Below, in pieces: positions 9,143 through 18,558 of a stretch of DNA of 62,250 nt (position 1 is its first letter; every line of letters starts with the position of its first letter). The notes below the pieces were generated by a model. It ran no database searches, was not told where the DNA came from, and saw only the letters and a list, made by a program, of their open reading frames with translations. Position numbers and translations under genes: made by a program. The stretch is from an uncultured Alphaproteobacteria bacterium. Lineage in GTDB: Bacteria > Pseudomonadota > Alphaproteobacteria > Bin95. Location: positions 1 through 62,250 of the forward strand of contig CALLKY010000071.1 in assembly GCA_938083135.1 (NCBI GenBank), in the 5' to 3' direction.

Positions 9143-11809
9143 TTAAGCTTTTGCCTTAATCGCTGCTTGCCCAGCCGCGAGCCGCGCTATTGGTGTGCGG
9201 TAAGGGGAGCAAGAAACGTAGTCCAGTCCAGCACCGTGGCAGAACTCCACTGATGCAGGGTCGCCGCCATGCTCACCGCAGATGCCGAGCTTGATGTCAG
9301 AGCGGGCTTTGCGACCGCGTTCAGCCGCAATTTCGATCAACTCGCCAACACCTTCAGGGTCGAGCGAGACGAACGGATCCTTTTCCAAGACGCCTTGGCG
9401 CAAATAGCTGTCGAGGAAAGAGGCGGCATCATCGCGGGAGAGACCGAACGTGGTCTGCGTCAGGTCATTGGTGCCAAAGCTAAAGAATTCCGCATGCTCT
9501 GCGATATCCGCAGCGCGTAAGGCAGCGCGGGGCAGCTCGATCATTGTGCCTACCTGGTATTCCACCGCGCGACCCGTTTCTTCAGCGACAGCCTTGGCAA
9601 TGGCATCAACAAGCGCTTTCATGCGTTCAATCTCAACTTTGGTCGCGACCAGTGGGATCATGACTTCGGGAATGACAGGCTTGCCGGTTTCCTCAGCGAG
9701 TGCGCCCGCAGCCTCAAAAATCGCACGGGCCTGCATTTCGTAGATTTCAGGGTAGGTGATCGCCAAACGGCAACCCCGGTGACCCAGCATCGGATTGGCT
9801 TCAGTCAGCCGCGCGGCGCGCTCCCGGATTGCATCGAGTGACTTGCCTGAGACGCGGGCGATTTCCGCCATTTCATCATCTGTATGCGGCAAAAACTCGT
9901 GCAGTGGCGGATCAAGCAGGCGGATGGTCACTGGCAGCCCGGCCATAATGCGGAAAAGGTCGTGGAAATCCTGGCGCTGCATGGGCAGCAATTTGGCCAG
10001 TGCCGCTTGCCTGCCCTTTTTATCGTCCGCCATGATCATTTCACGGACGGATACAATGCGCTCTGCATCAAAGAACATGTGCTCTGTGCGGCAGAGACCA
10101 ATGCCCTCTGCGCCAAAGCTGAGCGCTACTTCTGCGTCTGCTGGCGTTTCGGCATTGGTTCGTACCCGCAGTTTACGGGCACTATCCGCCATTTCCATAA
10201 GCCGTGCGAAGTCTTCAGAAAGCTCGGGGCTGAGTGTCGGTACGGCACCCAGATACACGTGGCCTTGCCCACCGTCCAAAGTAATGCGCTCGCCTTTTTT
10301 GACCTCACGTCCGCCAGCGCGGAATACACCCTTGGCATAGTCCACAACCACTTCACCCGCACCCGCGACGCAGGATCGGCCCATGCCACGCGCGACAACG
10401 GCAGCGTGGCTCGTCATGCCGCCGCGGCTGGTAAGAATGCCGCGGGCTGCGTGCATGCCATGAATATCTTCAGGGCTTGTTTCTACCCGCACCAGGATCA
10501 CATCCACGCCAGCTTGAGAGAGCGATTCAGCCTCATCAGCGTTGAATACGACCTCGCCAGATACAGCGCCGGGAGAGGCGGGCAGGCCCCGTGCGAGCAA
10601 GGTGCGCTCAGCATCTGGGTCCAGCATTGGGTGCAGAAGCTGGTCCAGGGATGCTGGGTCTACGCGCAGGACGGCTTCATCCTTGGTGATCAATCCTTCG
10701 CCCGCCATTTCAACGGCAATGCGGACGGCGGCCTTCGCTGTGCGCTTGCCGGAGCGTGTTTGAAGCATCCAGAGACGGCCTTCCTCAACCGTGAACTCAA
10801 TGTCCTGCATGTCGCGGTAATGGCGCTCTAGGTCCGCCTGCACTTTAAGCAATTGCCCGAAGACCTCAGGCATAGCTTCTTCCATGGACGGCAGATCAGA
10901 GTTTTGCGCCTCACGGCCTTGGATGGTGAGCGACTGTGGCGTGCGGATCCCGGCGACAACGTCTTCGCCTTGCGCATTCACCAGGAATTCGCCGTAGAAC
11001 ATTTTTTCGCCGGTGGATGGATCCCGCGTGAAGGCAACGCCCGTGGCGGATGTATCGCCCATATTGCCAAACACCATGGCCTGCACGTTAACGGCAGTAC
11101 CCCAGCTTTCGGGGATGTCATGGAGGCGGCGATAGGTTGCGGCACGTGGGGTCTGCCAGCTTTGGAAGACAGCGCTGATGGCACCCCAAAGCTGCGCCTT
11201 CGGATCATCTGGGAACGGTTCGTCCAGGTCTTCGTGCACCAATTGCTTGAACTTCAGCGCTAGCTCGCGCCAATCTTCGGCGTCCAAGTCGGTGTCTAGG
11301 ACAATGCCCTTGCGTTCTTTGCGAAGTTCAATTTGCTCTTCGAACATTCCATGGTCGGCACCCATAACGACGTCGGCATACATCTGCACGAAGCGGCGGT
11401 AGCTATCCCAGGCGAACCGCTCGGAGCCAGATTGGGCGGCGAGGCCTGCGACTGTTTCCTCATTCAGGCCGAGATTCAGAACGGTATCCATCATGCCAGG
11501 CATGGAGACCCGGGCACCGGAGCGCACGGATACGAGCAGCGGACGAGTAGGGTCGCCGAACTTACGGTCGGTCGTGGCCTCAATGGTCTCAAGCGCTTTG
11601 ACGACAGCAGCTTCAAGGTCATCAGGATACTTGCGGCCATTGTCGTAATAGGCCGTGCAGACGTCCGTGGTGATCGTAAAGCCTGGCGGGACCGGTAAGC
11701 CAAGGCTGGCCATCTCCGCCAGGTTGGCACCTTTGCCGCCCAGCAATTCCCGCATTTCGGATCGGCCGTCCGCAGACCCGCCGCCGAAGCTGTACACGAA
11801 TTTTGTCAT
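9143..11809 (-). CDS. ppdK: pyruvate, phosphate dikinase
   Basis: Converts pyruvate, ATP and phosphate to phosphoenolpyruvate, AMP and pyrophosphate, linking gluconeogenesis and glycolysis. The 888-residue protein shows the N-terminal nucleotide domain (FGGGSADGRSEMRELLGGKGANLAEM), the swivelling phosphohistidine motif GGMTSHAAVVARGMG and the C-terminal PEP/pyruvate barrel with GICGEHGGDP. The ATG at 11809 gives the conserved start MTKFVYSFGGG; an in-frame ATG nine codons earlier is less likely. It lies 46 bases behind glyS on the same strand, a gene order I recall from other alphaproteobacteria, so it is probably in one operon with glyQ and glyS. Confidence 0.96.
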   Translation of the reverse strand: MTKFVYSFGGGSADGRSEMRELLGGKGANLAEMASLGLPVPPGFTITTDVCTAYYDNGRKYPDDLEAAVVKALETIEATTDRKFGDPTRPLLVSVRSGARVSMPGMMDTVLNLGLNEETVAGLAAQSGSERFAWDSYRRFVQMYADVVMGADHGMFEEQIELRKERKGIVLDTDLDAEDWRELALKFKQLVHEDLDEPFPDDPKAQLWGAISAVFQSWQTPRAATYRRLHDIPESWGTAVNVQAMVFGNMGDTSATGVAFTRDPSTGEKMFYGEFLVNAQGEDVVAGIRTPQSLTIQGREAQNSDLPSMEEAMPEVFGQLLKVQADLERHYRDMQDIEFTVEEGRLWMLQTRSGKRTAKAAVRIAVEMAGEGLITKDEAVLRVDPASLDQLLHPMLDPDAERTLLARGLPASPGAVSGEVVFNADEAESLSQAGVDVILVRVETSPEDIHGMHAARGILTSRGGMTSHAAVVARGMGRSCVAGAGEVVVDYAKGVFRAGGREVKKGERITLDGGQGHVYLGAVPTLSPELSEDFARLMEMADSARKLRVRTNAETPADAEVALSFGAEGIGLCRTEHMFFDAERIVSVREMIMADDKKGRQAALAKLLPMQRQDFHDLFRIMAGLPVTIRLLDPPLHEFLPHTDDEMAEIARVSGKSLDAIRERAARLTEANPMLGHRGCRLAITYPEIYEMQARAIFEAAGALAEETGKPVIPEVMIPLVATKVEIERMKALVDAIAKAVAEETGRAVEYQVGTMIELPRAALRAADIAEHAEFFSFGTNDLTQTTFGLSRDDAASFLDSYLRQGVLEKDPFVSLDPEGVGELIEIAAERGRKARSDIKLGICGEHGGDPASVEFCHGAGLDYVSCSPYRTPIARLAAGQAAIKAKA

Positions 11810-11855
11810 CGTCTGGCTCGTCCTATTCTGGAACATATGGGCCGCAGCCCTCGTC

Positions 11856-13946
11856 CTAACCTTCGATCAGCGAAAAGTCGGCGACGCCGCGCATCGTCGT
11901 GCCAATTTCTGAGAGCAGCCGTAGCCTGTTGGCGCGCACTGTTGGATCATCCGCATTCACGGTGACCTCCCCAAAGAACGCATCAACGGGCTGGCGAAGG
12001 CCTGCTAAGGCTGCCATTGCCGCGCTGAAGTTCCCTGCAGTGATAGCTGCATTGACGCTCGGGCCAGTCGCACCGAGGGCTGCATGCAAGGCAGTTTCTT
12101 CTGCTTGCACGAAGAGAGCGGGATCAGCGGCGTCATCGTAGCTCTGGCCGTCTTTCTTAGCCTCAATGCCAGCGATATTGGCGGCACGGCGGTATGCGAT
12201 CAGCAAGTTACCGCCATCCTCACTCGCCAGAAGATCGCCAAGCGCCTGGGTACGGCTGACAAGGCGAACCAAGTCATCCTCATCGCCCAGTGCCAATACA
12301 GCGGCGATGTGATGATGCGGGACGCCATCTTCCCGCAGAAGAACCTTCAATCGATCTGCAAAGAATTGCAGCAGCGCGTCCGTCGTTGCTTCTGCGCTTT
12401 CGGGCAAGTTTGTGTAGCCTTCGTGCGCCTCAGCTAGAACGGTGCGGAGCGGCAGCGCCAGCTTGTTTTCCAGAATCAACCGAAGCACGCCAAGGGCGGC
12501 GCGGCGAAGGGCATAGGGGTCACGGCTACCAGTTGGTTTTTGGTCGATGCCGAAGAACCCGGCCAGCGTGTCCAGCTTTTCAGCAAGGGCGACCGCAACA
12601 GATACCGGTGCCGTTGGGCACTGATCGCTTGGGCCTTGGGGCGCATAGTGGTCCCGAATGGCGTCTGCGACTTCCGGGACTGCACCTTGGTTGAGCGCAT
12701 AATATCGGCCCATAACGCCTTGAAGTTCTGGAAACTCGCCAACCATGCCGGAGACGAGATCGGCCTTGCAGAGCCGTGCAGCCTCCATAGCCTGCTCACT
12801 ATCTGCGCCGTCAATGCGGGCTGCGAGGGCACCAGACAGCGCTTCAATGCGACGGACACGTTCGGCGACGGAACCAAGGTCTGCGTGGAACACGACCTTT
12901 TCCAGCGCTGGTAGTCTATCTGCCAGCGGCGTTTTCCGGTCTTGATCCCAGAAGAAGCGCGCATCAGCTAGGCGCGCGCGGAGAACGCGTTCATTGCCGT
13001 TGATGATGCGCGCACCACCGTCTGTGCTGTCAATATTAGCGACCACAGCGAACCGAGGTGCCAAGCTGCCATCTGCGTTTTCAAGAGCGAAATATTTCTG
13101 GTGGGAGCGCATGGAGGTGGTTAGCGCTTCTGCCGGAACGGTCATGAATTCATCATCAATCCGACCGGTCAGGACGACGGGCCATTCGACCAGTCCAATA
13201 ACCTCATCCAGAAGGCCAGGGTCATTCTTGACGACGAGACCTTCTGATTTCGCAGCCGCTGCGAGCCCATCTTCAATTCGCTTGCGGCGATCCGCCGGGT
13301 CGAGGAGGACATTTGCGGCTTCGAGTGCGGCTTTGTAGGCGTCAAAGTTCTGGACAGGCACAATCTTGTCGCCAGCCATGAACCGATGGCCACGTGTTTC
13401 CGTGCCGAAGTTTTTGACGCCGGAAGACCCGCCGAAATCGATGTTGCCAGCAAGTGGCTGGCCATCAAAACTAACAGAGACCCGTTCTAACGGGCGGACA
13501 TATCGGCGTTCCGTATCCGCCCAGCGCATCGATTTCGGCCATGGCAGAGATAGGATCGCGTCACTGATGAGCGCGGGCAGGGCCTCCGCAGCATCCTGGC
13601 CTTCGATCCGTCGCACAACGAAGTGGAAATCCGTGCCTTTGACCTGACGAATTTCACATTCATCGATGGAGGAAAGGCCGTTGGCCCGCAAGAAGCCTTC
13701 CATGGCTTTTTCAGGCGCACCAACCCGTGGGCCTTTGCGTTCTTCTTCCCGGTCGGCCTGCCTGGGTGGCACGCCGGCTGCCACGAGTGCTAAGCGCCGC
13801 GGTGTGACGAAGGTGCGAATAGTCTCCGGTGACAGTGCTGCGTCTTTCAGACGGTCACCGATCAGCTTGGCGAAGTCACGCGCGGCAGCGGCTTGCATGC
13901 GGGCCGGAATTTCTTCGGACAGAATTTCGATTAGAAGCTCAGCCAT
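11856..13946 (-). CDS. glyS: glycine--tRNA ligase, beta subunit
   Basis: Beta subunit of the heterotetrameric glycyl-tRNA synthetase; it contributes tRNA recognition and the anticodon-binding region. The 696-residue protein begins [17 protein letters not shown] and carries the family segments [31 protein letters not shown] and [23 protein letters not shown]. The ATG at 13946 overlaps the end of glyQ by eight bases, which points to translational coupling and equal subunit supply. An open frame of 28 more codons upstream lies within glyQ and is rejected. Confidence 0.97.
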   Translation of the reverse strand: MAELLIEILSEEIPARMQAAAARDFAKLIGDRLKDAALSPETIRTFVTPRRLALVAAGVPPRQADREEERKGPRVGAPEKAMEGFLRANGLSSIDECEIRQVKGTDFHFVVRRIEGQDAAEALPALISDAILSLPWPKSMRWADTERRYVRPLERVSVSFDGQPLAGNIDFGGSSGVKNFGTETRGHRFMAGDKIVPVQNFDAYKAALEAANVLLDPADRRKRIEDGLAAAAKSEGLVVKNDPGLLDEVIGLVEWPVVLTGRIDDEFMTVPAEALTTSMRSHQKYFALENADGSLAPRFAVVANIDSTDGGARIINGNERVLRARLADARFFWDQDRKTPLADRLPALEKVVFHADLGSVAERVRRIEALSGALAARIDGADSEQAMEAARLCKADLVSGMVGEFPELQGVMGRYYALNQGAVPEVADAIRDHYAPQGPSDQCPTAPVSVAVALAEKLDTLAGFFGIDQKPTGSRDPYALRRAALGVLRLILENKLALPLRTVLAEAHEGYTNLPESAEATTDALLQFFADRLKVLLREDGVPHHHIAAVLALGDEDDLVRLVSRTQALGDLLASEDGGNLLIAYRRAANIAGIEAKKDGQSYDDAADPALFVQAEETALHAALGATGPSVNAAITAGNFSAAMAALAGLRQPVDAFFGEVTVNADDPTVRANRLRLLSEIGTTMRGVADFSLIEG

Positions 13947-14829
13947 TGGCTTGGCCCTCCGCCGGCAGATGGCCGCGCGCTTGAAGCCAGGTGGTGGCAG
14001 AGGCACGGGCGAGGGCGCGGACACGGCCAATATAGGCGGCCCGTTCCGTCACGCTGATAACGCCACGGGCATCTAACAGGTTGAACGTGTGACTGGCCTT
14101 GATGCACTGATCATAGGCCGGCAGTGCCAAACCTTTGCCCGCGAGCGCTTGGCATTCAGTTTCAGCATCTGCGAAGTGGCGGAACAGTGCGTCCGTGTCT
14201 GCGTGTTCAAAATTGTAGGCGGAGAATTCGCGTTCGGCTTGCAAAAACACGTCGCCATAGCTCACACCCTGGCCGTTGAAGTCCAGGTCATAAACATTGT
14301 CGACGCCCTGCACATACATGGCGAGGCGTTCGAGGCCGTAAGTGATTTCGCCCGATACAGGTGTGCAATCATAGCCGCCGACTTGCTGGAAATACGTGAA
14401 CTGCGTCACCTCCATGCCGTCGCACCATACTTCCCAACCGAGCCCCCAAGCGCCGAGCGTTGGGCTTTCCCAGTCGTCTTCAACCAGGCGGATATCATGG
14501 GCGTTCACGTCAATCCCGATGGCACCGAGCGAGCCGAAATAGAGGTCCAGAATGTCCTCTGGGTTCGGCTTCAGAATGACCTGATATTGGTAATAGTGCT
14601 GAAGGCGATTTGGATTCTCACCATAGCGGCCATCCGTTGGGCGACGGGAGGGCTGAACATATGCTGCTTTCCAGGGTTCTGGTCCCAGTGCACGCAATGT
14701 TGTTGCAGGATGAAACGTGCCAGCGCCAACGGACATGTCATACGGCTGAAGAATCGCACAGCCATGATCGGCCCAATAGGCGGAAAGCTTCAGGATCAGG
14801 TCCTGAAAGCTGGAAGGTTGGGTAGCCAT
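13939..14829 (-). CDS. glyQ: glycine--tRNA ligase, alpha subunit
   Basis: Catalytic subunit of the alpha2beta2 glycyl-tRNA synthetase. The class II core is plain: [25 protein letters not shown] at the start, [19 protein letters not shown] with the motif 2 region, and [20 protein letters not shown]. The 296-residue length is usual for alphaproteobacteria. The gene leads a glyQ > glyS > ppdK minus-strand run. The 122 bases upstream to the next gene probably hold its promoter, though no clear -35/-10 pair is called. Confidence 0.97.
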   Translation of the reverse strand: MATQPSSFQDLILKLSAYWADHGCAILQPYDMSVGAGTFHPATTLRALGPEPWKAAYVQPSRRPTDGRYGENPNRLQHYYQYQVILKPNPEDILDLYFGSLGAIGIDVNAHDIRLVEDDWESPTLGAWGLGWEVWCDGMEVTQFTYFQQVGGYDCTPVSGEITYGLERLAMYVQGVDNVYDLDFNGQGVSYGDVFLQAEREFSAYNFEHADTDALFRHFADAETECQALAGKGLALPAYDQCIKASHTFNLLDARGVISVTERAAYIGRVRALARASATTWLQARGHLPAEGQANG

Positions 14830-14951
14830 TTATGAGGCCTCCGGGCGGCAGGCGCGGCGCTTGGTTGTGCGTCGCAACAAATAATGTGAGCGCAAACTAG
14901 ACAAGGGCCATGCGTGGGGTCAATGCGGGTTTAAGCCTGGGCTATAAAACC

Positions 14952-15191
14952 TCAGTCGGTAGGCCGGGTATTTTGTCGCGGGGTATAGCTGCCTGTCTCA
15001 GGGTCTTTGACCAGATCGACGACTTCGGGGTCCGCTGGCTTATTGGGTTTGCCTTTGCCGCTGGCCTTCTGTGCGGCCTTTCCAAGCCGATCAACGGCAG
15101 CGCCTAAGCCAGTTAGCTTGCGCCAGCCAACAAATACGATAGCCGCCACAGCAAGTAGCAGCAGGATTTTGGCGAAGCTCAAGCCAAACAT
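14952..15191 (-). CDS. small single-pass membrane protein, PP0621-like without cysteines
   Basis: A 79-residue protein with one N-terminal membrane helix (about residues 5-24) and a charged cytoplasmic or periplasmic tail. The tail ends VVDLVKDPETGSYTP, which resembles the ...LVxCPxCGxYVP half zinc ribbon found in small proteins annotated as PP0621 family. Here both cysteine positions seem replaced (D and T/S), so metal binding is unlikely. Function unknown. It is a lone minus-strand gene upstream of glyQ, 122 bases away. The family link is by eye. Confidence 0.6.
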   Translation of the reverse strand: MFGLSFAKILLLLAVAAIVFVGWRKLTGLGAAVDRLGKAAQKASGKGKPNKPADPEVVDLVKDPETGSYTPRQNTRPTD

Positions 15192-15386
15192 GAACCGACG
15201 TCTCCCATAAGTTCGAATCGGCGCACAGTATTAAGCGTTGCGGCCCGAGTGCAAATGATACTACATAAATTACTGAGAGGCTGTTTTCGCTGCTTCCACC
15301 TGACTTTGCTAGGGTGCAAGAGGGTCGCCAAAATGAACGGCGTCCGCTAAAATATTCTTTTTTCGCGATATTCCCAAAGGAGAGGG

Positions 15387-16025
15387 ATGATTTCTGGCGG
15401 CTTTAAAAAAGATGAGCGTCGGCGGTTTCATAATCTGCTGAAGCTTGCCGCTGAGAGTCCGTTTGAGGGCGAGCGGGAAGCAGCGCTTGCTGCAGCCAAA
15501 CGGCTGGCGAAAAAGCACGGAATGAGCCTAGAGGAAGCCGCCGCTGACCACACCGGTCGCGAGGACGATCTGGCTGAGGACGCAGCGCGTACACGCGCTA
15601 AAAGCGAAGCCCAGCGCAATGGGCCATGGACAGGTGCCGCCAATGAGGCCCCGCCAGGGTTCGAAGAACGCTGGGGAATGTCGCGGAAGAAATCCACTGA
15701 CAGCCACTCATGGCGCGCGACGGATGCAGATCGTAAGCGTTGGCACGAAGCGGTTGAAGAGGCCAAAAAGCGCGGCCTTGATGAGAGCGAAAGTCAAGAG
15801 AAAGCGCCACCACGCCGGCAGCAAGCGCAGCGCCGCAGCAGTCGCCGTATGCATCCACCTACGCACGCACGCGCGTTGTTGCGCGAAACGACCTTCACTA
15901 TTGAAGAAATCGCAGCGATCACGGAACTCAGTGTGCTTGAGATTACGGGCATTAAACTGAAAATGCGCTCCGAACCGAAGCCAAAACGCCATGCCCGTGG
16001 CCAGAATAGGCGTGCACGCGGATAA
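15387..16025 (+). CDS. DUF2786 domain protein with basic C-terminus
   Basis: The first 50 residues (LLKLAAESPFEGEREAALAAAKRLAKKHGMSLEEA) match DUF2786, a short helical domain common in proteins of unknown or phage-like origin. The middle is rich in Glu, Arg and Lys. The C-terminal part is very basic and holds a helix-turn-helix-like stretch (TFTIEEIAAITELSVLEITGIKLKMR), so nucleic-acid binding is likely. AAGGAGAGGG precedes the ATG. It is followed by gapR and the PBP gene on the same strand. Function unknown. Confidence 0.75.
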   Translation: MISGGFKKDERRRFHNLLKLAAESPFEGEREAALAAAKRLAKKHGMSLEEAAADHTGREDDLAEDAARTRAKSEAQRNGPWTGAANEAPPGFEERWGMSRKKSTDSHSWRATDADRKRWHEAVEEAKKRGLDESESQEKAPPRRQQAQRRSSRRMHPPTHARALLRETTFTIEEIAAITELSVLEITGIKLKMRSEPKPKRHARGQNRRARG

Positions 16026-16104
16026 TTCTGAAGCGCCTTGATCCTGCCAAGGTCTAGGCCTAGGTTCGCCGCCCGACACACTGCCAATATATGGAAATTG
16101 AAGA

Positions 16105-16359
16105 ATGTCTGATGTGGGCGGCATTACAGCCGAGCAGCTCAAAGCCTATATGGAGCGCATTGAGCGCCTTGAAGAAGAAAAGGCAGCCATGGCCGCCGAC
16201 ATCAAGGAAGTGTTTGCGGAAGCAAAGGCAAATGGCTTCGATGTCAAAATAATGCGGCAGGTGTTGAAGCTGCGCAAAATGGACTCCAATGATCGAGCCG
16301 AGCAAGAAGCGTTGCTGGACCTATATATGAGCGCGCTTGGCATGGCGCCGGCTGCCTGA
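16105..16359 (+). CDS. gapR: GapR family nucleoid-associated protein (DUF2312)
   Basis: GapR proteins of alphaproteobacteria bind AT-rich and overtwisted DNA ahead of replication and transcription complexes and help topoisomerases. The 84-residue protein shows the family core QLKAYMERIERLEEEK, DIKEVFAEAKANGFDVKIMRQVLKLRKMD and the C-terminal LDLYMSALGM, with the long N-terminal coiled coil. It lies 15 bases upstream of the penicillin-binding protein gene. Confidence 0.92.
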   Translation: MSDVGGITAEQLKAYMERIERLEEEKAAMAADIKEVFAEAKANGFDVKIMRQVLKLRKMDSNDRAEQEALLDLYMSALGMAPAA

Positions 16360-16374
16360 TCCACGAGTTAGCAG

Positions 16375-18558
16375 ATGGCGGAAAAGCGCGGGCGCAACGG
16401 GGGGAAGAAGGCTGCTGCGCCTAGGGCGGGTGCTCGGGCGAAAACGTCTGCTGCTAAGAAGCCCGTTGCGAAGAAGCCAACTGCGAAAAAGACAGCGCCA
16501 CGCAAAGAGCCCAAACCGCCTGCACGTCGCAAAGCGCCTGCGAAACCTGCCCCTAAAGCAGATGACCCTCCACCACGCCGTAGAGCCGCTGCTAAGCCAG
16601 ATGGGCCTAAACGTTCATTGGGGCGCCGGGTTTTTCGGGCTGCAGTGCTTATGGGCATCTGGGGATTCTTAGCCGTAGGGTGTCTCGTTGGATATCTCTA
16701 TCTGACATTGCCATCGCTGGATGAAGCAACGCGGCTGAAGCGCGGCCCGACGGCAGCGTTACTCGCAAAGGATGGCGCATTTCTAGCTTCATATGGTGAG
16801 TTGCACGGGGTGATGGTAACCGTGGCTGAATTGCCGGCGCACCTGCCGCGCGCGGTAATTGCCATAGAAGACAGGCGATTTTATGAGCATGGCGGGATTG
16901 ACCCATGGGGTGTCGCACGGGCGCTTTTCGTCAATATTACCAGCGGTGAAATCCGCCAGGGTGCCAGCACAATTACCCAGCAGCTGGCAAAGAATTTGTT
17001 GCTTACGCACAAACGCTCCTATTGGCGGAAAGCCAGGGAAGCGCTGCTTGCGTTGGAGATTGAGCGGAAGTTCGGCAAAGACCAGATTCTGACAGTATAT
17101 CTGAACCGCGTGTATTTTGGCGGCGGCGCTTACGGCGTAGACGCTGCAGCACGGCGGTTCTTTGGCAAACCCGCGACGGAGGTCTCGCTTTGGGAGGCCG
17201 CATTGTTGGCCGCAGTCCTAAAAGCCCCGTCGCGTCTCGCACCGGATAGGAATCCTGAAGCTGCAGCAGCCCGTGCTAAGCTCGTCCTGAATGCAATGGC
17301 GGATGCCGGGTTTATTTCCAGTGATGCCGCTGCGCAGCCCATGGGCGTTGCCAGTGCCGCCGCAACGGCGCTAACGGCACCTGGCGGTGGCGGCGCGCGG
17401 TATTTTGCCGATTGGGCGCTGGATCAGGCCGAAGGCTTCATGGCTGGATTGGACAGCGACGTTCTGGTTGAGACGACGCTGGATCTTGACCTACAGCGCG
17501 CTGCGGAAGCTGCTGTCGCGCGCATTCTGAATAGCCGCCCCAAAAATGTAAGCGCCGCCAATTGGCCGTCTCAGGCTGCACTTGTCGCTATGACCCCAGA
17601 TGGGGCAGTTCGGGCCATGGTCGGCGGCGTCAACTACCGCGCTAGCCAATTTAACCGCGTGACCCAGGCGGAGCGCCAGATGGGGTCCACTTTTAAGCCT
17701 TTCGTATACTTAGCGGCACTTGAGGCGGGGTGGGAGCCGGACGATCGGATCAATGACGGCCCTATCCGTATCGGCAAGTGGCAACCGCGCAATTACAAAG
17801 ACCGTTACTATGGCGACGTTACACTGCGGGCTGGGCTTGCACGGTCGCTGAATGCGGCGGCTGTGCGACTGGCGGAAAGTATTGGACGGCAGAATGCAGT
17901 TAAGGCTGCCCGGCGCCTCGGCCTAAATCGATCTTTGCCGAATGGACCAAGCGTAACGCTTGGGGCAGGCGGGGCTTCATTGTTGGAACTGACCGGCGCC
18001 TACGCTGCATTTGCAAACCACGGACGGTTCGCAACACCTCACGGGATCCGCGAAATTCGCGCCCGGGATGGTGCTGTCCTTTACGAACCAGTCAGCGAGC
18101 CATCCCAGGCAGTTGACCCCGCTGTGGCGCTTCGCATGACGGATATGTTGGGTGCGGTTGTAAAATGGGGCTCTGGTGTTAGGGCCAAAATTGATCGGGA
18201 TGCCGCAGGGAAAACTGGTACCAGCCAATCGGGGCGTGACGCGTGGTTTATTGGCTACACGGCAGATCTGGTCGCAGGTGTGTGGGTCGGCCATGACGAT
18301 AACCGCCCGATCAAGAACTTGTCTGGCAGTGGTCCGCCCGCTGAAATATGGCAAGCGTTCATGGCAGAAGCTGGTGCACAATATGCACCGAAACCCTTGC
18401 CCGGCTTGCACGGATATGCGGACCGTCCGCGGAGCCGCAAAGCAGCTCCCGCGTCACAAACAAAAAAGGAGGAGCCCGCAGGCTCCCCCCAATTCGCGCC
18501 GAAGAAGCGCCCCTTCGTTGAATACAAGTATCCTGAAGGAAATGACGGCGGTAACTGA
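16375..18558 (+). CDS. class A penicillin-binding protein (PBP1A type)
   Basis: Bifunctional peptidoglycan synthase of the inner membrane. Residues 1-80 are an unusually Lys/Ala/Pro-rich cytoplasmic tail, then one membrane helix (about 86-110). The glycosyltransferase domain follows with catalytic Glu165 in AIEDRRFYEHGGID and the GASTITQQLAKN and NRVYFGGGAYG motifs. The transpeptidase domain holds STFK (Ser438, Lys441), SLN (491-493) and KTGTS (613-617). All key residues are intact. The histone-like basic tail is at the long end for such proteins. The stop abuts the stop of the convergent iron-binding gene, whose terminator lies inside this 3' end. Confidence 0.94.
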   Translation: MAEKRGRNGGKKAAAPRAGARAKTSAAKKPVAKKPTAKKTAPRKEPKPPARRKAPAKPAPKADDPPPRRRAAAKPDGPKRSLGRRVFRAAVLMGIWGFLAVGCLVGYLYLTLPSLDEATRLKRGPTAALLAKDGAFLASYGELHGVMVTVAELPAHLPRAVIAIEDRRFYEHGGIDPWGVARALFVNITSGEIRQGASTITQQLAKNLLLTHKRSYWRKAREALLALEIERKFGKDQILTVYLNRVYFGGGAYGVDAAARRFFGKPATEVSLWEAALLAAVLKAPSRLAPDRNPEAAAARAKLVLNAMADAGFISSDAAAQPMGVASAAATALTAPGGGGARYFADWALDQAEGFMAGLDSDVLVETTLDLDLQRAAEAAVARILNSRPKNVSAANWPSQAALVAMTPDGAVRAMVGGVNYRASQFNRVTQAERQMGSTFKPFVYLAALEAGWEPDDRINDGPIRIGKWQPRNYKDRYYGDVTLRAGLARSLNAAAVRLAESIGRQNAVKAARRLGLNRSLPNGPSVTLGAGGASLLELTGAYAAFANHGRFATPHGIREIRARDGAVLYEPVSEPSQAVDPAVALRMTDMLGAVVKWGSGVRAKIDRDAAGKTGTSQSGRDAWFIGYTADLVAGVWVGHDDNRPIKNLSGSGPPAEIWQAFMAEAGAQYAPKPLPGLHGYADRPRSRKAAPASQTKKEEPAGSPQFAPKKRPFVEYKYPEGNDGGN
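18462..18488 (-). terminator. Rho-independent terminator of the iron-binding protein gene, inside the PBP coding region
   Basis: Read on the minus strand, a GC-rich stem (core arms GGAGCC and GGCTCC, bases 18481-18486 and 18471-18476, loop of four, extended by further G-C/G-U pairs) is followed by six T (18462-18467). It lies about 71 bases after the stop of the minus-strand gene and within the sense-strand codons of the penicillin-binding protein. Confidence 0.75.

Noticed and set aside
9884-10831. 315-residue plus-strand ORF inside ppdK
   Set aside because: Antisense shadow of a highly conserved gene; no ribosome site and no family-like sequence.
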